A stretch of 29,132 bases of DNA. Origin: JAYRGC01 sp041908065. Its GTDB lineage: Bacteria > Pseudomonadota > Alphaproteobacteria > UBA9219. The translations under genes were made by a program, and so were the position numbers. Each line of letters begins with the position of its first letter. Position 1 is the first letter of the stretch. Where the stretch lies: contig JAYRGC010000035.1 of the NCBI GenBank assembly GCA_041908065.1, positions 1 to 29,132 of the forward strand, given 5' to 3'. The notes beneath the pieces are model-generated. The model saw nothing but the letters and a program-made list of their open reading frames with translations, did not search any database and was not told the DNA's origin. Shown here one piece after another: positions 24,012 through 29,132 of this stretch.

Positions 24012-25067
24012 ATGCAGGATTTCACGCAAGACGCCATTGATCTCCTAAAATCGATCGTGTCTATACCTTCTGTGTCAGGGCAGGAAGATTCTCTTGCTGC
24101 TTTTCTTGCACAGAAGCTTGAGGGTTGGTTTCCCTCTTGCGTGACGCGATCCGGGCATAACCTAATCGTTGATATCAAAAGCCAGACAGAGGGAAAGACC
24201 CTTTTGCTCTGCTCGCATATAGACACGGTAGAACCAGCCAAGGCATGGACGCGCAATCCCTTTGCCGCAACGGTCGAAGGCGACCGTATTTATGGCTTGG
24301 GCGCGAATGACGCTGGCGCATCAGTCGTCAGCATGATCGCAGCGACTCGAATGTTATATCCTTTGAAAAAAGGACGTTTGATTGTGTGTCTGGCCACCGA
24401 GGAAGAGGCCGGGTCAAATGGCTTTGTCAAAATAGAGAACTCGCTTCCGCGCTATGATGCTGCGATTTTTGGCGAGCCTACAGATATGGGGTTTGCTTCC
24501 GCTATTCGCGGTTCCATGCGAGCCATCATGCGTTCTCACGGGCATGCATGCCACGCCTCAAGGCCTTGGGAAGGCGAGAACGCCTGCGACGCCTTTGCCC
24601 GCGATTTGCAAAGACTGCGCAGTATCGATCTGAAAGACGACTCGCCGTGGAAACAGGCGACCATAGAGCCGACAGTTGTTCGTGGGGGGCAAAGCACAAA
24701 CCAAATTCCCGATCTGGTGGAAACGACCCTCGACATTCGAACGACGCCTGTCAAAAACAATGACTGGATGGTCGATGCCTTCCAAAAATCCGGCCTTGAT
24801 ATCGAGATAACAATCAACCGCCGTCGTCCTATGTCTTGCCCGGAAAGCAGCACGTTGATTGAAATCTTGAATCATTCGCGCCCCAATCTTGTTCACTATA
24901 CTTTCAACGGCACTTGCGATATGGCCTTTTCGAAGGCACCCAGCATCGTTATGGGGCCAGGAAAATCGGAACGATCCCATGCTGCAGACGAATTTATCGT
25001 TACGTCAGAAATAACAAACGCGGCCGGGATCTATACCGAGGTTGTTCGCGACTATTTGGCTGCTTGA
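24012..25067 (+). CDS. M20-family amidohydrolase (ArgE/DapE-like deacetylase)
   Basis: A two-zinc amidohydrolase of 351 aa, similar to acetylornithine or acetylcitrulline deacetylase and succinyl-diaminopimelate desuccinylase. Metal and catalytic residues visible are CSHIDTV (H69, with D71), GLGANDAGA (D100), ATEEEAGS (E130-132), FGEPTD (E155) and a late His in SHAADEF. The lid domain lies roughly between 165 and 280. ATG 24012 is 5 nt after the argG stop; an in-frame TTG at 24003 is less likely. With argG upstream, an N-acylated intermediate of arginine-type metabolism is the natural substrate guess. A peptidase role is also possible in this family. Confidence 0.85.
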   Translation: MQDFTQDAIDLLKSIVSIPSVSGQEDSLAAFLAQKLEGWFPSCVTRSGHNLIVDIKSQTEGKTLLLCSHIDTVEPAKAWTRNPFAATVEGDRIYGLGANDAGASVVSMIAATRMLYPLKKGRLIVCLATEEEAGSNGFVKIENSLPRYDAAIFGEPTDMGFASAIRGSMRAIMRSHGHACHASRPWEGENACDAFARDLQRLRSIDLKDDSPWKQATIEPTVVRGGQSTNQIPDLVETTLDIRTTPVKNNDWMVDAFQKSGLDIEITINRRRPMSCPESSTLIEILNHSRPNLVHYTFNGTCDMAFSKAPSIVMGPGKSERSHAADEFIVTSEITNAAGIYTEVVRDYLAA

Positions 25068-25162
25068 TTTGATGTGGCTTTATTAGTTTACGCGAATTCA
25101 ACTCCGAAATGCATAAAATTAACCATTAGCGCAGAGGCGATTTTGACGGAGACCAAAGAGGT

Positions 25163-26758
25163 CTAATGGTAAAAATGCCGGATTCCGGTGAACACCATCG
25201 CTATGCCCGCCTTGTCCGCCGCCTCGATCACCTCGGCGTCGCGCACCGAGCCGCCCGGTTGGATGATGGCGGTGGCTCCGGCCTCGACTATGGCGTCCAG
25301 TCCGTCGGCAAAGGGGAAGAAAGCGTCGGACGCCGCCACCGATCCCCGCGTCATGGCCTCGTTAAGCCCCATCGCGGAAGCGGCGTCGACGGATTTTCGC
25401 GCCGCGATACGAGCGGAATCCACGCGGCTCATTTGACCCGCGCCGATGCCCACGGTGGCTTCGTTCTTGGCGTAAACGATGGTATTGGATTTAACGTGCT
25501 TGGCCACGGTGAAGGCAAAAATCATATCCCGCATTTCCTCGGGCGTCGGCTGTTTTTTCGTCACGCACTTCAAGGCCGCCTTGTCCAAGGTGGCGTTGTC
25601 GCGGCTTTGCACCAGCAAGCCTCCCGCTACCGATACCATGAACCGCCCCGTTTCCAAGGGATCCGGCATTCCGCCTGTCAATAAGACACGCAGGTTTTTC
25701 TTGGCGGCCAAAATCTCGCGCGCCGCGTCGTCCATGTCAGGGGCGATGATGACCTCGGAAAATATTTTGGCCATGGCTTCGGCGGCGGCTCCGTCGAGCG
25801 GCCTGTTGCAGGCGATTATTCCGCCGAACGCGCTGACGGGATCGCAGGCCAAGGCGCGTTGCCACGCCGACAAAAGATCGTCGGCTACGGCCACGCCGCA
25901 GGGATTGGCGTGCTTGATGATGGCGATGGCCGGACGATCCCTGAATTCCGACACCGTCTCGAACGCCGCGTTGGTGTCGTTGATGTTGTTGTAGCTAAGC
26001 TCCTTGCCTTGGGCTTGGATGGCCCCGGACACTCCGGCGCGTCCTTGCCCCGTGACGTAGAACGCCGCCGTCTGGTGAGGATTCTCGCCATATCTCAGTT
26101 TCTGGCGCAGCAACGCCGAAACCGTCAGAACGTCAGGATATTCCTCGCCCAATTGCGAAGCGAACCACGATGAGATGGCGGAATCGTAGGCCGCCGTGTG
26201 GGCATAGGCGGCGGCGGCCAGCGTCTTGCGGAAAGACGGAGTCGTTCCGCCGCTGTTTTCGGCCATCTCGGTCAACAGGCGATCGTATTGCGCCGGATCC
26301 GTCACCACCGCGACGTGGGCGTGGTTCTTGGCGGCGGCGCGAACCAGCGAGGGACCGCCGATGTCGATGTTCTCGACGCAGGTGGCGAAATCAGCCCCGC
26401 GTTCCACCGTGGCGCGGAACGGATAAAGGTTAACCACCACCAGATCTATGGGTGGAATGCCGTGCTTTTGCGCCGCCTCGATGTGGGCGTCGTCGTCGCG
26501 GCGTTGCAGGATGCCGCCGTGGATCTTGGGGTGTAGCGTCTTGACGCGGCCATCCATCATTTCGGGAAATCCGGTGTAGTCGCCTACTTCCGTCACCGCG
26601 ACTCCGGCCTTGCGTAAGGCCTCTGCCGAACCTCCGGTGGACAGGATCTCGACGCCATGTTCGGCCAGCTTTTTCGCCATCCCGACCAAGCCGTTCTTGT
26701 CGGAAACCGATATTATGGCGCGAGAAATCTTGGCGACCGGCGCGGACGAGTTCGACAT
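25163..26758 (-). CDS. purH: PurH: AICAR transformylase / IMP cyclohydrolase
   Basis: Catalyses the last two steps of IMP synthesis. 531 aa, standard length. The N-terminal IMP cyclohydrolase (MGS-like) domain has SVSDKNGLVGMAKKLAEHG, ILSTGGSAEALR, DGRVKTLHPKIHGGIL and VVNLYPF. The C-terminal transformylase has LRYGENPHQTAAFY, SYNNINDTNAAFE, catalytic KHANPCGV, TVGIGAGQMSRVDS and DAFFPFADGLD. ATG 26758 is preceded by AGGGAAAGG. It is convergent with the M20 gene. No other purine genes are nearby. Confidence 0.97.
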   Translation of the reverse strand: MSNSSAPVAKISRAIISVSDKNGLVGMAKKLAEHGVEILSTGGSAEALRKAGVAVTEVGDYTGFPEMMDGRVKTLHPKIHGGILQRRDDDAHIEAAQKHGIPPIDLVVVNLYPFRATVERGADFATCVENIDIGGPSLVRAAAKNHAHVAVVTDPAQYDRLLTEMAENSGGTTPSFRKTLAAAAYAHTAAYDSAISSWFASQLGEEYPDVLTVSALLRQKLRYGENPHQTAAFYVTGQGRAGVSGAIQAQGKELSYNNINDTNAAFETVSEFRDRPAIAIIKHANPCGVAVADDLLSAWQRALACDPVSAFGGIIACNRPLDGAAAEAMAKIFSEVIIAPDMDDAAREILAAKKNLRVLLTGGMPDPLETGRFMVSVAGGLLVQSRDNATLDKAALKCVTKKQPTPEEMRDMIFAFTVAKHVKSNTIVYAKNEATVGIGAGQMSRVDSARIAARKSVDAASAMGLNEAMTRGSVAASDAFFPFADGLDAIVEAGATAIIQPGGSVRDAEVIEAADKAGIAMVFTGIRHFYH

Positions 26759-26856
26759 AGCGAAAAACCTTTCCCTGATTGACGTACGGCTTATTTAAGT
26801 CTTGGGAAGGGTTTTGTCACTAGACCTCTTGCATAACTGCCGTAATTTTCGAAGTT

Positions 26857-26910
26857 ACAGCCAAAGGCTGTCATTGCGAGCCGCCTTTGGCCGTGACCTC
26901 GCATGACAGC
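26857..26910 (+). repeat. Dispersed repeat copy, rearranged
   Basis: It starts with hairpin ACAGCCAAAGGCTGT (26857-26871) and the core GTCATTGCGAGCCGCC (26870-26885). An inverted partial copy follows, so that GCTGTCATTGCGAG (26867-26880) and CTCGCATGACAGC (26898-26910) form a longer stem with one unpaired T. It is in the 199-nt gap upstream of purH. Confidence 0.7.
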
Positions 26911-26957
26911 TATGCCAGAGGGCTACTATCTTCGGCTATCGACTTAAAACGCGTTGT

Positions 26958-27461
26958 TCAAGCCGGACACTGGGAAACCCGCTCTACCCACGCGGCGTTC
27001 ACGATCGGGCGGTGGCCGTGTTGCTCTAACCAACGGTTTTGAAGCTCGTAGGCCTGAGCCTCCTTGGCGGCGGGGCATCTCCACTGGCGTTTGTCGAACA
27101 TCTGGACGTGATGCACCAGCTCGTGCACCAAAAGGCTAAGCTGGGTCGGGTCCTCGGGGTCCCAGCGCAGGTTGTCCAAAAGAACGGTTCCCGGGACATA
27201 CATGGCTTGCGCCCGCCCGTTGCGGGAGCGGCTCATGTTGCCCAGCATGGCGTTAAATTGGTCGCGGCTCGCTATCACCTGCGGCTGCGCCGGAACGTTC
27301 ACGCCGGCTTGTTGGGCGACCCATTCCAAAAGCGGGGCTATCACCGCCCTTTCGATCTTCGTGCCGTCCTCCACCTCGGCAAAGGCCTTGGGAGGCTTAC
27401 CCAACAGCACGAAGGCGTGCATGATAATAAACAGCGCGGCTGATAATAAATATCTTTTCAT
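26958..27461 (-). CDS. Secreted HExxH-type putative metallopeptidase (DUF6647-like)
   Basis: A 167-aa protein with an N-terminal signal peptide (MKRYLLSAALFIIMHAFVLL, probable cut near KAFA|E) and the zinc-binding helix LLVHELVHHVQ (H113, E114, H117). A further Glu in AAKEAQAYELQNRW (E134 or E139) could be the third ligand, as in gluzincins. Two Cys (C129 and one near the C-terminus) may form a disulfide in the periplasm. It resembles small alphaproteobacterial DUF6647-type proteins, as I recall them; proteolytic activity is not established for these. It is monocistronic, with its own promoter and a striking palindrome at the start codon, so its translation or transcription is probably controlled. 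Confidence 0.8.
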   Translation of the reverse strand: MKRYLLSAALFIIMHAFVLLGKPPKAFAEVEDGTKIERAVIAPLLEWVAQQAGVNVPAQPQVIASRDQFNAMLGNMSRSRNGRAQAMYVPGTVLLDNLRWDPEDPTQLSLLVHELVHHVQMFDKRQWRCPAAKEAQAYELQNRWLEQHGHRPIVNAAWVERVSQCPA

Positions 27462-27464
27462 AAT

Positions 27465-27494
27465 ACACCCAGTGCTATGTATAGCAATGGGTGT
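27465..27494 (-). promoter_or_regulatory. 30-nt palindrome covering the ribosome binding site
   Basis: Arms ACACCCA (27465-27471) and TGGGTGT (27488-27494) plus inner arms TGCTAT and ATAGCA, with one mismatch pair. On the minus-strand mRNA the 3' arm, UGGGUGU, ends 3 nt before the AUG of the metallopeptidase gene, so the folded hairpin would hide the ribosome binding region. It could instead be an operator. Confidence 0.6.
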
Positions 27495-27544
27495 AGTTTA
27501 TTCTCTCATAGCTAAGTTCAGTTTAATTATACTTTCAAATTTAT

Positions 27545-27574
27545 ATTATAAATATTATATAAAATTATAGACAA
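27545..27574 (-). promoter_or_regulatory. Promoter of the metallopeptidase gene
   Basis: On the minus strand: TTGTCT (27574-27569), 18-nt AT-rich spacer, perfect TATAAT (27550-27545). Transcription would begin near 27538, giving a leader of about 75 nt that ends in the palindrome at 27465-27494. Confidence 0.6.
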
Positions 27575-27598
27575 TTTCTATTATTTGCGCGGACGCGG

Positions 27599-28816
27599 CT
27601 ATTTGTCACCTTTTTGATGCTTCCATACGAACCATAATCTCCATAAAAACAAGCAGATAGCCGATAGGGCGGAGCCGTATCCCACGCCAATCAGCCCGAA
27701 CATCGGCACCAAGACCAGATTGCCGCCGAACGCCGGTATTAAAAACAAAATATTGCCGAGCCAGATAGCCTTGTCCTGATGGCGTGCAAAAAGGATGTAA
27801 TGCAGGGTGTCGGCGTTGGATCGCACCCAAGCCCCCAACAGCATCAGCCAAAACGTCCATATTCCAGCGATAAATTCGGGGTGGTTCATAAAACGCGACA
27901 AACCCCAAACTCCCGCGCCCAGCAATCCGGCGATAAACAGCCCCAGAAAAGCCACGTGCCGCGCCGCCGTCCATGCCTCTCTTTTGAAACCTTCCTTGTC
28001 GCCGTTGCGGTGGAGGACGATCAGGCGGGGATAGGCGAACGCCAAGACCCCGCTTTGGATAAGCGTTACCAGCGCGTTGACGAACGAGAAATAAAAGGTG
28101 ACGACGCCCGCCTCCTCCAGTCCCAAGTAAGTGGAAACGACGAAACGGTCGACATATATGCCTCCCGCCATGCCCATCGTTCCCAGCCATACCGGAAAAC
28201 TGTTGACGATCGCAGATTTCATCCACGCCCAATCGACGGGGACGGCCATCGCTTCCCGCCACGGCATTTTTCTCCACACCCATCCGGTGGCCAGAATGCT
28301 GGATACCGTTCCCATGGTCCAGCATAACAGCACGGTGTCGACGTCGCGGAAATTCTCATGCCAAAGTCCTAAGGCGGCGACCGGAACTACCCACAAACCG
28401 GCGCGCACGAAAAACAGCGCGTTGGCCGCCAGAGGCTGCCCAAGAGAATTCATGTTGGCGTATATCAGGCTGGCGAAATTCTCGGCTACCGATAATACGA
28501 ACACATAGGCGAGGATCTCGGTTTCCATTCCCGTGGCCCCGGACGCCCATAAAACCAGCATCGCCGCCGCCAACGCCGCGTGGTTAAGCGAGTAAAACAC
28601 CGCTTGATCGCGCATTTTGGAAAGGGCGGTTTTGGGCGCAACGTCTACTATTTCGCGGGAAACCATGTAATCGAGGCGCAAACCCAAGGCCACGCACAAG
28701 ATCAACACGATGCCCGAAGCCAGGCCGTACGATCCCATGTCGGAAAGCAGGAAATACCGCCCCATATAAAGGGTCAAGACCATCTTGGCGGCGAGAGTGC
28801 CCAGCCGCAAGGCCAT
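27599..28816 (-). CDS. Polysaccharide flippase-like membrane protein (MATE/MOP superfamily)
   Basis: A 405-aa, strongly hydrophobic protein with about 11-12 membrane segments, of the kind that flips lipid-linked sugars across the inner membrane (Wzx/PST type). Supporting stretches are LYMGRYFLLSDMGSYGLASG near the N-terminus, VNSFPVWLGTMGMAGGIYVDR in the middle (split: VNSFPVWLGTM, GIYVDRFVVS), LGLEEAGVVTFYFSFVNAL, and a conserved-looking FGLIGVGYGSALS near the end. ATG 28816 lies 18 nt beyond the 3' end of the tRNA; the frame stays open through the tRNA but that part is not coding. No glycosyltransferase is adjacent on this side; the sugar genes at 4091-7519 may or may not belong to the same pathway. 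Confidence 0.75.
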   Translation of the reverse strand: MALRLGTLAAKMVLTLYMGRYFLLSDMGSYGLASGIVLILCVALGLRLDYMVSREIVDVAPKTALSKMRDQAVFYSLNHAALAAAMLVLWASGATGMETEILAYVFVLSVAENFASLIYANMNSLGQPLAANALFFVRAGLWVVPVAALGLWHENFRDVDTVLLCWTMGTVSSILATGWVWRKMPWREAMAVPVDWAWMKSAIVNSFPVWLGTMGMAGGIYVDRFVVSTYLGLEEAGVVTFYFSFVNALVTLIQSGVLAFAYPRLIVLHRNGDKEGFKREAWTAARHVAFLGLFIAGLLGAGVWGLSRFMNHPEFIAGIWTFWLMLLGAWVRSNADTLHYILFARHQDKAIWLGNILFLIPAFGGNLVLVPMFGLIGVGYGSALSAICLFLWRLWFVWKHQKGDK

Positions 28817-28834
28817 GTTAAGGATTTTTTCCGG

Positions 28835-28905
28835 AGCGGGTGAAGGGAATCGAACCCTCGTCGTAAGCTTGGGAAGCTTCTGCTCTACCATTGAGCTACA
28901 CCCGC
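28835..28905 (-). tRNA. tRNA-Gly (anticodon CCC)
   Basis: A 71-nt cloverleaf read on the minus strand. Acceptor stem GCGGGTG / CACCCGC, D arm with GCTC...GAGC, anticodon loop TTCCCAA giving CCC, T loop TTCGATT, discriminator T. The anticodon-stem closing pair (27-43) is G-A. The terminal CCA is not encoded (genome reads CCG), so it must be added after transcription. It decodes GGG. Confidence 0.95.
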
Positions 28906-28976
28906 GAGAATAAGGCTGAAACGGCGCAAGCCATGATTTCTATCTCCACGGCAAGGCGTTTACAAATACTTTTTGG

Positions 28977-29132
28977 CTCTTACGCAAAACGGATGGGGAG
29001 TTTTACATCTAAACGCAACGAAAACACTGTCATTGCGAGGTATACGGCCAAAGGCCGTCATTGCGAGCCGCCCCTTGGCGGCGAAGCAATCCAGTGCCGT
29101 TGCTCAACGGCTCTGGATTGCTTCGCCGCCCG
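28977..29132 (+). repeat. Dispersed repeat, most complete copy, cut by window end
   Basis: Left-end motif CTCTTACGCAAAACGG (28977-28992), core at 29029-29039, hairpin ACGGCCAAAGGCCGT (29044-29058), second core GTCATTGCGAGCCGCC from 29057, then perfect 18-bp arms GGCGGCGAAGCAATCCAG (29077-29094) and its complement (29113-29130). The window stops 2 nt after the stem. Confidence 0.85.

Noticed and set aside
28817..28891. N-terminal extension of the flippase through the tRNA gene
   Set aside because: The extra codons are the tRNA-Gly sequence itself; the frame is open by chance.
1..29132. Insertion sequence, integrase or prophage genes
   Set aside because: No transposase, integrase or phage structural protein could be recognised on either strand.

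Overview
The window looks like a stretch of an alphaproteobacterial chromosome, GC-rich overall. The evidence is the protein types: AddA rather than RecB, the alphaproteobacterial SecY N-terminus, an LspA plus BamF-like (DUF3035) lipoprotein pair, and MlaC. I cannot name the species. The gene order is much rearranged compared with textbook alphaproteobacteria: secY-adk has no ribosomal-protein genes beside it, lspA has no ileS, addA has no visible addB, and lpdA is not beside a dehydrogenase E2 gene.

Layout, left to right. 1-384: repeat remnant and non-coding DNA. 385-4002: addA (recombinational repair). 4091-7519: three tightly overlapping surface-sugar genes (GT61 glycosyltransferase, FdtA/WxcM-like sugar ketoisomerase, second glycosyltransferase). 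7551-8201: gmk on the minus strand, facing away from a small Ser-rich ORF. 8857-10752: minus-strand envelope genes (BamF-like lipoprotein, lspA, mlaC). 11019-14443: secY, adk and lpdA on the plus strand. 14444-14733: repeat-rich gap. 14732-15236: two small unknown genes on the minus strand, divergent from an XRE-type regulator (15544) that overlaps an alpha/beta-hydrolase-like gene (16208). thrS follows after only 8 nt. 19089: unknown 165-aa protein. 19792-21768: class A penicillin-binding protein. 21906-25067: a lower-GC three-gene cassette with its own good promoter (unknown 298-aa protein, Bacteroidetes-type ArgG, M20 deacetylase). 25163-26758: purH (minus). 26958-27461: secreted HExxH protein (minus). 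27599-28816: polysaccharide flippase-like membrane protein (minus), next to tRNA-Gly(CCC).

Most of the genes are housekeeping: nucleotide metabolism (gmk, adk, purH), translation (thrS, tRNA-Gly), protein export and envelope biogenesis (secY, lspA, BamF-like, mlaC, PBP1). Two accessory blocks stand out. One is the XRE/hydrolase locus with its divergent small genes and a palindromic operator candidate. The other is the unknown-ArgG-M20 cassette, which could be a small amino-acid modification pathway.

A dispersed palindromic repeat family (core GTCATTGCGAGCCGCC, often followed by a GAAGCAATCCAG stem-loop) occurs at seven core sites. It lies at both ends of the window, which suggests that the window is a whole contig broken at repeats. 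A short hairpin in this family shows compensatory base changes between copies.
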